Position numbers and translations under genes: made by a program
Part shown: positions 1 to 6,735 of the stretch, piece after piece
How the letters are laid out: each line of letters opens with the position of its first letter
Numbering within the stretch: position 1 is the stretch's first letter
Notes under the pieces: generated by a model
Seen by the model: the letters and a program-made list of their open reading frames with translations, nothing else
Databases searched by the model: none
Told to the model about the DNA's origin: nothing
Assembly: GCA_023139255.1 (NCBI GenBank)
Contig: JAGLNY010000217.1
Span: forward strand, 1 to 8,407
DNA: 8,407 nt
Origin: Spirochaetales bacterium
GTDB lineage: Bacteria > Spirochaetota > Spirochaetia > JABMQR01
Direction: 5' to 3'

Positions 1-44
1 TCGCTAGTAATCGATAGCATGATCGATAGTAATCGATGGTACGC
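1..44. repeat. Imperfect 22-bp tandem repeat (two copies, cut by window edge)
   Basis: Positions 1-22 and 23-44 match at 17 of 22 bases. Each copy is itself built from two roughly 11-bp units of the type TCGATAGTAA, giving several ATCGAT palindromes. Frame 1 stays open across the repeat and ends in TAA at 67-69, so the stretch could be the last 22 codons of an upstream gene, but I recognise nothing in that peptide. The array may continue to the left of the window. Positions 70-125 are AT-rich with a T8 tract and show no gene. Confidence 0.45.
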
Positions 45-125
45 TTACTCTACCAATGAACTATTTTAATGTATTGTTATATTTTACGATTTTTTTTCTA
101 ATACTACACAAAAACGCTGATCGCG

Positions 126-332
126 TTGATCAAGTTGATCAAGTGGTTGTTCTTTACCCAATCAGTATTTACCGCTATAGTTACGCGTATGAGAACCATT
201 GAAATCAGCAAGCGTCTTGGTACCATACAGTTTGATCCATTACAGATTACCGGGACAAATCCGGAAATCTTCAGGATATTAATACTCCTGCAGGGGATAT
301 CCTCTTATAAAATCTGTACTTTCTTCTCATAA
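126..332 (+). pseudogene. Truncated remnant of an HTH_42 (YcaQ/AlkX-like winged-helix) protein
   Basis: The only reading frame here is 68 codons with a TTG start and no clear ribosome site. Residues 31-46 read RLGTIQFDPLQITGTN. This resembles the family signature LGxxQxDPxNVVGRN found near the N-terminus of HTH_42 proteins (formerly DUF1006), the group that includes the DNA-crosslink glycosylase YcaQ/AlkX. The following residues (EIFRILILLQGISSYK) also line up with the family pattern of a hydrophobic stretch, an R/G-I turn and a YK. Family members are about 350-400 residues, and here a stop falls after about 60 residues of similarity, with a hairpin right behind it. The missing C-terminal part contains the rest of the DNA-binding fold, so a working glycosylase is very unlikely. 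I read it as a deletion remnant. The assignment rests on motif memory, not on an alignment. Confidence 0.5.
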
Positions 333-344
333 CCAGCTACACTA

Positions 345-363
345 AGGAGTCCGACAGACTCCT
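345..363 (+). terminator. Stem-loop upstream of the acyltransferase operon
   Basis: A perfect 7-bp stem (AGGAGTC at 345-351, GACTCCT at 357-363) encloses a 5-nt loop. No T-run follows directly. It sits 10 nt before a second hairpin that does have a T-run, so the two may act together as a tandem terminator or as a structured leader. Confidence 0.45.
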
Positions 364-373
364 AAGACAGATT

Positions 374-399
374 CAGGAAGTTTCTTGCTTCCTGTTTTT
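374..399 (+). terminator. Probable intrinsic terminator or attenuator
   Basis: A perfect 7-bp stem (CAGGAAG at 374-380, CTTCCTG at 388-394) with a 7-nt loop is followed at once by TTTTT (395-399), the form of a rho-independent terminator for plus-strand transcripts. It ends only 31 nt before the ATG of the next gene. It may end transcription from the upstream remnant, or it may regulate read-through into the operon. Confidence 0.65.
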
Positions 400-430
400 A
401 ACTAAACTTGATTTATGCTAAGGTTTCACC

Positions 431-1708
431 ATGATACATACAGATAAATGGTCCAGGCTGGACACGGCCGGAAATTTATATCCTGCCATTGAAAGCCTTA
501 ATTTTCCCGGCGTATACAGGCTTGTAATAACCCTTAAAACTGAAATTAATAAAGAGCTGCTCCAAAAAGCCCTTAATACAGTAATTAAACGATTTCCCAC
601 TTTCAGTGTAAAATTAAAACACGGTTTATTCTGGTATTATTTTGAGCCTAACCCGAAATACCCGAAGCTGCTGCCGGATACAAACTACCCATGCAGAAGA
701 ATTAATACCAGAAAAAGTAATGATTATCTTTTCCAGGTGCTCTTTAAAGAAAAAACTATAGCTGTAGAGGTTTTTCATGCCCTCACCGACGGCGGCGGGT
801 CTATAATATTCCTTAAAACCTTGGTTGCTGAATACTTAAAACTTTCAGGTATCCCAATTCCATCAGAATCGGGAGTTTTTGACTGCTCATCCGAACCAAG
901 CGCGGAAGAGTCTGAAAATTCCTTTTTGCGATACTATAAAGGTAAACTTAAACGTCCAATGAAGGAATCCTCAGTATTTCATCCAACCGGAACCTATCTC
1001 CCTCACTATGTATATAAAGTGATTTCGGGAAAATTACCGATGAACCAGGTGTTGGAAAAAGCCAGGGAACAGGGTGTCTCCCTAACAGAATATATTACCG
1101 CTGTAATTATATATTCTCTCTACCAACTTCAGGAAAAACAGCACGGGCTGCATAGAAGAAAAGCAATCCGGCTCTCTGTCCCCGTTAATTTGAGAAGTTA
1201 CTACCCATCGAAAACCTTAAGAAATTTCTCACTTTTTGTAAAACCCGGGATTAACCCTGATCTTGGAAACTATACTTTTGAGGAAGTGCTTCACCAGATT
1301 CACCATGCAATACGTTATGAATTAAGTGAAAAATATATTTCAGCAGCTTTGAGCGCACATGTTTCTCTGGAAAAAAACCCGGTAGTCAGAGTTGTCCCCC
1401 TGTTTATTAAAAATATCGCAATAAGTATTGTATTCAGAAACTTTGGGGAGAACAAATTTTCCGGAACCATGTCAAACCTTGGTCGCTTTGAGATCCCGGA
1501 AAGCATGGAAAAACACATTGAGCAATTTTATTTTGTGATCGGCCCAAACAAGATAAATCCGGTTAACTGTTCAGCAGTGAGCTTTAAAAGCTATCTAAAT
1601 CTGACCTTTGGAAGATCAATTCATGAGACTGAATTGGAACATGCGGTTTTCACCCACTTCATTAAAGCCGGTATTCCCGTTACAATCAGCACAGAGACAG
1701 AAATGTAA
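431..1708 (+). CDS. Condensation-domain (HxxxD) alcohol/acyl acetyltransferase-like protein
   Basis: This 425-residue cytoplasmic protein resembles the COG4908 / alcohol acetyltransferase branch of the NRPS condensation-domain superfamily, whose members move an acyl group from a CoA or carrier thioester to an alcohol or amine. The N-terminus (WSRLDTAGNLYPA, 7-19) matches the usual opening of the family and supports the ATG start, which has TAAGG 7 nt upstream. The catalytic motif is HALTDGG at 116-122, with His116 as the base and Asp120 as the structural residue. Near the C-terminus, SGTMSNLGRFEIP (about 347-359) corresponds to the conserved SNLG region of the second lobe. The length is normal for a stand-alone, two-lobed enzyme, with no carrier or adenylation domain attached. 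It is the first gene of a four-gene operon, and a hairpin with a T-run lies just upstream. The substrate cannot be read from the sequence; a lipid or secondary-metabolite alcohol is possible. Confidence 0.85.
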   Translation: MIHTDKWSRLDTAGNLYPAIESLNFPGVYRLVITLKTEINKELLQKALNTVIKRFPTFSVKLKHGLFWYYFEPNPKYPKLLPDTNYPCRRINTRKSNDYLFQVLFKEKTIAVEVFHALTDGGGSIIFLKTLVAEYLKLSGIPIPSESGVFDCSSEPSAEESENSFLRYYKGKLKRPMKESSVFHPTGTYLPHYVYKVISGKLPMNQVLEKAREQGVSLTEYITAVIIYSLYQLQEKQHGLHRRKAIRLSVPVNLRSYYPSKTLRNFSLFVKPGINPDLGNYTFEEVLHQIHHAIRYELSEKYISAALSAHVSLEKNPVVRVVPLFIKNIAISIVFRNFGENKFSGTMSNLGRFEIPESMEKHIEQFYFVIGPNKINPVNCSAVSFKSYLNLTFGRSIHETELEHAVFTHFIKAGIPVTISTETEM

Positions 1709-1724
1709 AAAACAGGAGCTATAA

Positions 1725-2318
1725 ATGAAAAAGAAAATATTATTAATTGATTATGAGAACATTCAGCAGATTGATCTCTCAGTGATAGATGATATTGATA
1801 TACAAGTTAAAATTTTTATTGGAAAATCACAGAATAAAATACCTTTCACCCTTGTCGCGGATGCCCAGCGGTTTGGAACAAATTTTGAGTGGATCAAGAT
1901 TGATGGAAACGGCAGTAATGCATTGGACTTTCACATAGCCTATTATTTAGGATTCCTGACCCGGATTGATCAGAAAAGTGAATATATTATTCTTTCTAAA
2001 GACAAGGGTTTTGACCCGATAGTACGGTATGTGACGAAGAAAAAAATCAGCTGCCTGCGAATCAATAGTATTGTAGAAATATTAGAGACTCAGAAGAAAC
2101 CCTCAATCAATCAGGCTCATATGAATAAAGTCCTGGAAAATCTGAAAAAAATTGATAGAGCAAAAAGACCCAGAAAGCGGATAACCCTCCATAAGCACGT
2201 GGTATCCCTGGGAAAAGGCTTAATGACCGAGAAAGAGGTTACCGAGATAATTGATGATCTTTTTATCAGCGGGCTTATAAGTGAAGAGAACAATCGTCTT
2301 AAGTATAATCTGGATTAA
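1725..2318 (+). CDS. PIN-like nuclease domain protein with probable C-terminal winged helix
   Basis: The 197-residue product starts at an ATG with a good AGGAG 6 nt upstream and lies 16 nt after the acyltransferase. Residues 5-115 look like a PIN/NYN-type metal-dependent RNase fold, closest to the PIN-like (PIN7-type) families. LIDYEN (7-12) supplies the first acidic residues (Asp9, Glu11), GNGSNALDFH (61-70) the central acid Asp68, and SKDKGFDP (91-98) the last acids Asp93 and Asp97. All expected acidic positions are present, so the site looks intact. Residues 115-150 are charged and helical. Residues about 155-195 (HKHVV...MTEKEVTEIIDDLFISGLI) look like a small winged-helix domain, which would bind nucleic acid. 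Such proteins are expected to cut RNA, but the target is unknown. No antitoxin-like small gene sits next to it, which argues against a simple VapC-type toxin pair. The family call is made from motifs. Confidence 0.75.
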   Translation: MKKKILLIDYENIQQIDLSVIDDIDIQVKIFIGKSQNKIPFTLVADAQRFGTNFEWIKIDGNGSNALDFHIAYYLGFLTRIDQKSEYIILSKDKGFDPIVRYVTKKKISCLRINSIVEILETQKKPSINQAHMNKVLENLKKIDRAKRPRKRITLHKHVVSLGKGLMTEKEVTEIIDDLFISGLISEENNRLKYNLD

Positions 2319-2332
2319 ACCCGGGATAAAAC

Positions 2333-3226
2333 ATGGGGCTGGATTATTTAAGCTTGATAAGAGAACGAATTTCTCATCGCAGTTTTGTAAATGCTCCCCT
2401 ATTGCCGGATTATCGTGAATCCCTGGAAATATTTATACAGAATTTACCTGAAAACCCATTCAATATACCAGTTCGTCTTAAGTTGATTGACAGAGAAGAC
2501 AAACACAAAGTCAAGCTTGGAACTTATGGGGTAATTAAGGGAGCCCGAACATTTATTGTAGGGTTGGTTGAATCCGGCGGCGATGATAACGCCATGGAAG
2601 CATACGGATACTCGTTTGAGGAAATAATTATTTTTGCCCAAAGTCTTGGACTAGGGACCTGTTGGATTGGAGGGACTTTTGCCCGCAGCAACTTTGCCAA
2701 TGTTGCCCGGATTAAAAATGGCGAGATTCTTCCCTGTATTACACCTGTGGGTATTACGCAAAAAAAACTGTCTTTTCTGGAACGTATTTTGCGAACCGCT
2801 GCCCGGTCGTCAAAACGAAAACCCTGGAGCAAACTTTTTTATCTCAATAATTTTGATACTCCTTTGCAGCCAGAGCAGGCTGGGGATTTTTCAGAAGCCC
2901 TCAATATGGTGCAAATTGCTCCTTCAGCCTCAAACAATCAGCCATGGAGAATAGTATATGATCCTTCACAGAGCTGTTTTCATTTTTACCTGCATACGCT
3001 GAACGGTTATGTGGGAAATAAACTGGGATTTAAAATTCAGAGGATAGATATCGGTATAGCTATGTATCACTTTGAAGCAGCTGCCGCACAGCTTGGCTTT
3101 AACGGAAAATGGGAAATTAAGGATCCTGAAATATTTATACCTCACTACCACGACGGTATACTTTCCTATATGATCACATGGGTTTTGAGTGACCGGACTC
3201 GGGAACCTACCATGACGGTGGATTAA
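2333..3226 (+). CDS. Nitroreductase family protein (TM1586-type, FMN-binding)
   Basis: This 297-residue protein matches the putative TM nitroreductase family (PF14512 type), in which two nitroreductase-like halves are joined in one chain. The first half opens with RISHRSF (12-18), the R-x-S-x-R phosphate-binding signature for FMN, and contains LGLGTCWIGG (105-114). The second half carries APSASNNQPWRI (196-207), the flavin-contacting loop typical of nitroreductases, and a helix DIGIAMYHFEAAAAQLG (239-255). These enzymes use FMN and NAD(P)H to reduce nitro compounds, quinones or enones; the natural substrate of this family is mostly unknown. The ATG start has a modest GGGA 6-9 nt upstream and follows the PIN gene by 14 nt. 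The stop is separated from the next GTG start by a single base, so translational coupling with the downstream FAD protein is likely. No signal peptide is seen. Confidence 0.88.
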   Translation: MGLDYLSLIRERISHRSFVNAPLLPDYRESLEIFIQNLPENPFNIPVRLKLIDREDKHKVKLGTYGVIKGARTFIVGLVESGGDDNAMEAYGYSFEEIIIFAQSLGLGTCWIGGTFARSNFANVARIKNGEILPCITPVGITQKKLSFLERILRTAARSSKRKPWSKLFYLNNFDTPLQPEQAGDFSEALNMVQIAPSASNNQPWRIVYDPSQSCFHFYLHTLNGYVGNKLGFKIQRIDIGIAMYHFEAAAAQLGFNGKWEIKDPEIFIPHYHDGILSYMITWVLSDRTREPTMTVD

Positions 3227-3227
3227 T

Positions 3228-4544
3228 GTGATATCTGTCGCAATTGTCGGAGCAGGTCCTGCAGGTTTGTCAGCAGCGATATCTGCAGCTGAAACTGCCA
3301 GGGCGCAAGGCATTCCAACCAATGTAGTCATTTTTGAGAAAAACCCTGAACCCGGCAGAAAACTTCTCTTAACAGGCTCAGGGCAATGTAACCTCACAAA
3401 CCACGGCAGTGAGAGCGGTTTCGGGGATCCGGAGCAATTCCTCTCCCACTATGGGAGCAGAGAACAGTCCAGGTTTCTCAGGACTGCTTTTTATTCGTTC
3501 ACCAGTATCGAGACTATGGATTTTTTTAGTGATATGGGCGTATCTGTCACCGTGAAGGATGACGGCAAGGTATTTCCTGCCTCCTTACGAGCCTCTGACG
3601 TTCTTGAAGCATTAATTCACAGATGCAAAATATCCGGTATTCAGATTTCGTATTCATCACCTGTCAAAAAAATTGTACAACATCGCAACGGGTTTTCCCT
3701 GCAAACCTCACAGCCCAAGCTGCCCTCACAGTCTAAAAAAAAAGAGGGAGTTGAGAAAATGTTTTTCCAAAAAGTGATTCTTGCTGCCGGCGGGTCTACC
3801 TATCCATTTACGGGTTCTTCAGGTGATGGTTTCTTATTATCCGGCAGTCTGGGGCATACCATTATTCCGCCAAAACCAGCACTATCCGGTGTAATTGTTT
3901 CTCAACATTCGTTATCAGCTTTATCAGGAATTTCATTTGAGAATATCGTTATGTCTATCTGGAGAGACGGAAAAAAAGTGATGTCCACTGCGGGTGACAT
4001 GGTCATAACCCATACAGGTTTTTCCGGACCCGTTGTGGTAAACAACTCCCGCAGCATTGAGAAACTTGATGAATTGGTATTTGATTTTTCCTTCCAGGAA
4101 AAAGATTTCATTCAGAAACTCCAGGAAAAAATACAACAGAATGGTACTTCACAGATTTCAACTGTTGTTCAGAATTGCGGGATACCAAAAAGATTAACTG
4201 ATAAAATCCTGGAATTTTCCGGTATTGACAGCACTGGAAAATGTGCAGAGATCAGTAGAAAAAATTTGCGGACTATTGCAGAATCCTGTACTTCCTGGAA
4301 ACATACTGTCGCCTCAGCCGGTAAGTTCAGTAATGCTATGGTTACCGCAGGGGGAGTATCATTAAAAGAGGTAAACTCCGGCACGATGCAGTCCAGAATC
4401 ATCCCGGGACTTTTTTTCGCCGGCGAGGTGTTGGATATTGATGGGAAAACTGGTGGATACAACCTGCAGGCAGCGTTTTCAACCGGGATGCTGGCAGGCA
4501 AAGGTGCAGCTAATTGCCTCGATTACCAATCAATGGGAAAATAG
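3228..4544 (+). CDS. HI0933-family FAD-dependent oxidoreductase (YhiN/BaiN-like)
   Basis: The 438-residue product is a cytoplasmic flavoprotein of the HI0933 family. Residues 4-14 (VAIVGAGPAGL) form the dinucleotide-binding GxGxxG loop, with Glu37 ending the second strand where it would hold the FAD ribose. The family signature GRKLLLTGSGQCNLTN is at 43-58, ILAAGG at 184-189, ITHTGFSGP at 260-268 and GEVLDIDGKTGGYNLQAAF at 399-417, which closes the FAD site. Family members are usually about 400-420 residues. The extra length is partly a lysine-rich loop near 160-178, whose codons include an A9 run (3735-3743). Some relatives (BaiN) act on bile-acid double bonds, and most have no known reaction, so no substrate is assigned. 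The GTG start is chosen because it begins the Rossmann strand directly and sits one base after the nitroreductase stop. The 3' end overlaps the convergent SDR gene by 22 bp. Confidence 0.9.
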   Translation: MISVAIVGAGPAGLSAAISAAETARAQGIPTNVVIFEKNPEPGRKLLLTGSGQCNLTNHGSESGFGDPEQFLSHYGSREQSRFLRTAFYSFTSIETMDFFSDMGVSVTVKDDGKVFPASLRASDVLEALIHRCKISGIQISYSSPVKKIVQHRNGFSLQTSQPKLPSQSKKKEGVEKMFFQKVILAAGGSTYPFTGSSGDGFLLSGSLGHTIIPPKPALSGVIVSQHSLSALSGISFENIVMSIWRDGKKVMSTAGDMVITHTGFSGPVVVNNSRSIEKLDELVFDFSFQEKDFIQKLQEKIQQNGTSQISTVVQNCGIPKRLTDKILEFSGIDSTGKCAEISRKNLRTIAESCTSWKHTVASAGKFSNAMVTAGGVSLKEVNSGTMQSRIIPGLFFAGEVLDIDGKTGGYNLQAAFSTGMLAGKGAANCLDYQSMGK

Positions 4545-6073
4545 TCTTTCAAAAACTTGCCGCACCAGTGCTTGCCGGTATTAATGCCATCAAAAAAAGG
4601 ATCACATACCCTGGCCGCACCATCAACGATATCCAGCGGAGGCTGAAAATCATGTGTATCCTGTTTGAATTTTGATAATTGTGCCGGATCTTCATCAGTA
4701 ACCCAGCCGGTATCCACTGCATTCATGAAAATACCATGATTTGCAAGCTCACTGGCAGATGTATGGGTTAACATATTTAGTGCAGCTTTTGCCATATTGG
4801 TATGAGGATGACGCTCTCCTTTTTTAAACCGTAAAAATTTGCCTTCCATAGCAGAAACATTAACAATATGTTTTTGGCCGGTAGTATCTTTTTTCATAAA
4901 CGGTGTCAGTTTATTACATAGTACAAAAGGAGCAATTGCGTTTATTAGTTGTAGTTCAAGCATTTCCGCAGTCTGAATTTCACCGAGTTTAAGCCTCCAG
5001 CTATTGGTAGTTCTTAAATCGACCTGCTGCAGATCAACATCCAATTCTCCCCTGGGAAAAACTGTCTCTGCAGGCAGGGTGTTATCATACGCATAGGGTA
5101 TTTGAGATAGTTGTGCAGATTCCCTTAATCCTATTCCCGGCAGTTTTCCATCCCAGCTAACCGGAAGCGTGCTGGAATGATCTGATTCCGGGAGTGGCTG
5201 TGCAAAAGAGTTTAATTTGTCAGTACATGCCTGATAATTTAGCATCAGCTTCCTGGCATTCTGAGGAAGCTCATCAAACTCCATTGTCTCATTATGCATC
5301 AGATGGGCATAAAACCCTGGCGGGCGGCGTACCGTTTGGGCAGCATTATTAATTAATATATCTAATCGATCAAAGGTTTGCTCAATATGAATACAAAAAA
5401 TCTCCACGCTGGGTGTATGCCTTAAATCCAGTCCATAGATATGTAATCGGTCTCCCCATTCGTTAAAGTCTTTCTCCTTACCATACCTTAATGCCGAATC
5501 TTTTGGGAAACGTGTAGTAGCAATTACCGCGGCACCGGATCTTAACATCATTAATGCTGCCTGATACCCAATTTTCAAACGGGATCCGGTTATCAAAGCA
5601 ACCTGACCTTCTAAATTTGCATTCTGAAAACGTTTTTGATAATTAAGTTCCGCGCAGCTTGGGCACATCGTATCATAAAAAAAGTGTAGTCGTGTAAACT
5701 CATCTTTGCAGACATAACAATTTCGGGGCGACTGTAATACCAAAGATCCCTCTTTAGGTTCAGTCGTATCTGAGAGTTGCAAGGGGGCTGAATATACTGC
5801 AGCTTCCCTGGCTAAACGAATCCCTGTTGCAGCCCTTGCCTTTCGCCCGGCCGCAGCAATCTGTTGTTTTTTCATTTTACGAACAGCTTTGTTACGCTGT
5901 TTCAATTGATGACAATCGGGTCTGGATAAAAGCCCCGCTATTTTCATGAGCTCGATTTGTTTCTCTTTAGGTAATGCAGTAAAATCTTCGCTTTTCAGTA
6001 CTAAATGAGTAAGTATTTTAATACAATGATCAATTTCTTCTGTTGTAAAGTTCTGGCTTTGTTTTAGGTCCAC
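4523..6073 (-). CDS. Zinc-knuckle-linked short-chain dehydrogenase/reductase with atypical active site
   Basis: Residues are counted from an in-frame TTG at 6091; the GTG at 6073 (codon 7) is preferred because AGGA lies 7 nt before it. The N-terminal ~115 residues are helical and basic, with no known domain. C125/C128 (CYVC) and C143/C146 (CPSC) form a CxxC...CxxC site likely to bind zinc. From about 162 an SDR Rossmann fold follows: VALITGSRLKIG (164-175), NNAA (248-251), helix Asn384, Ser413, and TNMAK (431-435) where YxxxK is expected. The catalytic Tyr is therefore Thr431, while Ser413 and Lys435 remain, and the second Gly of TGxxxGxG is Lys173. A stretch of over 130 residues lies between NNAA and Asn384, much longer than in classical SDRs. 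The total of 516-522 residues is about twice a standard SDR. I recall similar CxxC-SDR proteins in other organisms, so this looks like a family variant and not a damaged gene. The substrate is unknown. It follows yehS closely and is probably co-transcribed with it. Confidence 0.8.
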   Translation of the reverse strand: MDLKQSQNFTTEEIDHCIKILTHLVLKSEDFTALPKEKQIELMKIAGLLSRPDCHQLKQRNKAVRKMKKQQIAAAGRKARAATGIRLAREAAVYSAPLQLSDTTEPKEGSLVLQSPRNCYVCKDEFTRLHFFYDTMCPSCAELNYQKRFQNANLEGQVALITGSRLKIGYQAALMMLRSGAAVIATTRFPKDSALRYGKEKDFNEWGDRLHIYGLDLRHTPSVEIFCIHIEQTFDRLDILINNAAQTVRRPPGFYAHLMHNETMEFDELPQNARKLMLNYQACTDKLNSFAQPLPESDHSSTLPVSWDGKLPGIGLRESAQLSQIPYAYDNTLPAETVFPRGELDVDLQQVDLRTTNSWRLKLGEIQTAEMLELQLINAIAPFVLCNKLTPFMKKDTTGQKHIVNVSAMEGKFLRFKKGERHPHTNMAKAALNMLTHTSASELANHGIFMNAVDTGWVTDEDPAQLSKFKQDTHDFQPPLDIVDGAARVCDPFFDGINTGKHWCGKFLKDYFPIDW

Positions 6074-6080
6074 GTTTGAT

Positions 6081-6086
6081 TCCTGT
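6081..6086 (-). promoter_or_regulatory. Ribosome binding site that favours the GTG start of the SDR gene
   Basis: On the minus strand ACAGGA (6086 to 6081) lies 7 nt before the GTG at 6073-6071. The alternative TTG at 6091-6089 directly abuts the yehS stop codon and has only a weak AAGAG upstream. Confidence 0.55.
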
Positions 6087-6091
6087 TTCAA

Positions 6092-6556
6092 TTAAGGACT
6101 CTTTCGATATTTAAGCTGCATGCCTTTGAGAAAATTTCGTAAAATCTGATCTTTACATTCGCGATAATGTTTATGATCCGGTTTACGGAAAAATGCACTT
6201 AATTCATGCTTGCTTATGGGTAAGTCTGCCAGATTCATAAGCTCCAGTACATCATCAGCTTTCAAGTTTAATGCGATCTTTAATTTCATAAAAATGATAT
6301 TGTTAGTTAAGTACTTGTTCGGTACTGGCTGCGCCCCCTCTTTTTTGCCCCGTTTATCGTTAATCAAACCATTCAGGAAAATCGACAACTGAGTATCGCT
6401 GCAACTCTTATACGCGGGATCATCATCCTTTTTCAACCAATCACTGATCTGTTCCCTTGTTATCTCATGATCAGCCAGGCCAAATATAGCAATCATTTTT
6501 GAATCGCCGTAATCGAAGATATAGCGGATACGGCGTAAGATATCGTTATTTGTCAT
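6092..6556 (-). CDS. yehS: YehS-family protein with two DUF1456 repeats
   Basis: The 154-residue product matches YehS of Escherichia coli in length (about 156) and build. It has two tandem DUF1456 repeats, at about residues 3-65 and 84-146. Both run NN-x-I, a helix, a short D/E-rich turn, a (L)AD-x-x-I segment, a helix ending in W/F-x-(R/K)K, then a Y-(K/R)-x-C motif (YKSC at 49-52, YREC at 131-134) and a closing F-L-(N/K)-G-(L/M) (60-64, 142-146). A basic, glycine-containing linker (68-75) joins them. The family has no established biochemical role; it is cytoplasmic and all helical, and a nucleic-acid or partner-binding role would be inference. The ATG has a strong AAGGAGA about 6 nt upstream and a good promoter lies behind it. 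The stop (6092-6094) is 18 nt before the GTG of the SDR gene, so the two probably share a transcript. Confidence 0.92.
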   Translation of the reverse strand: MTNNDILRRIRYIFDYGDSKMIAIFGLADHEITREQISDWLKKDDDPAYKSCSDTQLSIFLNGLINDKRGKKEGAQPVPNKYLTNNIIFMKLKIALNLKADDVLELMNLADLPISKHELSAFFRKPDHKHYRECKDQILRNFLKGMQLKYRKSP

Positions 6557-6583
6557 TAATTTCTCCTTTGTTAATCGGGCTAA

Positions 6584-6612
6584 AATTTATCACACTACGA
6601 TGGAACAATCAA
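6584..6612 (-). promoter_or_regulatory. Sigma-70-type promoter for yehS-SDR
   Basis: On the minus strand TTGATT (6612-6607) and TAAATT (6589-6584) are 17 bp apart, each matching consensus at four of six bases. Transcription would begin near 6577, about 20 nt before the yehS ATG, leaving room for its Shine-Dalgarno site. Confidence 0.5.
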
Positions 6613-6710
6613 TTTCCTTTTATGCTTATAGGTCAAGCCATCACAAAACGTAAACGTCGTTTGACCGATCCTCCTGAAGGTTTTAAAGACCTCCTTTCAG
6701 CAAAGTATAG

Positions 6711-6726
6711 GACTCAAATTTAAGTC
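6711..6726. repeat. 16-bp near-palindrome in the DUF3147-yehS gap
   Basis: GACTcAAATTTaAGTC is symmetric except for one mismatched pair. On the plus strand it is followed by ATTGTTTTT, which would be a weak terminator for rightward transcripts, but no rightward gene is evident. The stem is AT-rich, so it could also be chance. The rest of the gap (6613-6710) has no gene I can support. Confidence 0.25.
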
Positions 6727-6735
6727 ATTGTTTTT

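Noticed and set aside
1..44. CRISPR-like repeats
   Set aside because: The copies abut without unique spacers and differ at five of 22 bases, so they are a simple tandem repeat.
2524..2832. Minus-strand frame of 102 codons inside the nitroreductase gene
   Set aside because: It is a shadow of the coding strand; no ribosome site or family was seen.
1725..3226. Possible toxin-antitoxin pair formed by the PIN protein and a neighbour
   Set aside because: The PIN protein is too long for a typical VapC and carries its own winged helix, and both neighbours are full-length enzymes and not small antitoxins.
2966..3397. Minus-strand frame of 143 codons under the nitroreductase and FAD genes
   Set aside because: It is antisense to two well-supported genes with intact family motifs, and its peptide resembles nothing known.
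6499..6723. Plus-strand frame of 74 codons across the yehS start
   Set aside because: Its first part is antisense to yehS, its promoter and its ribosome site, it has no Shine-Dalgarno site, and no family is recognised.
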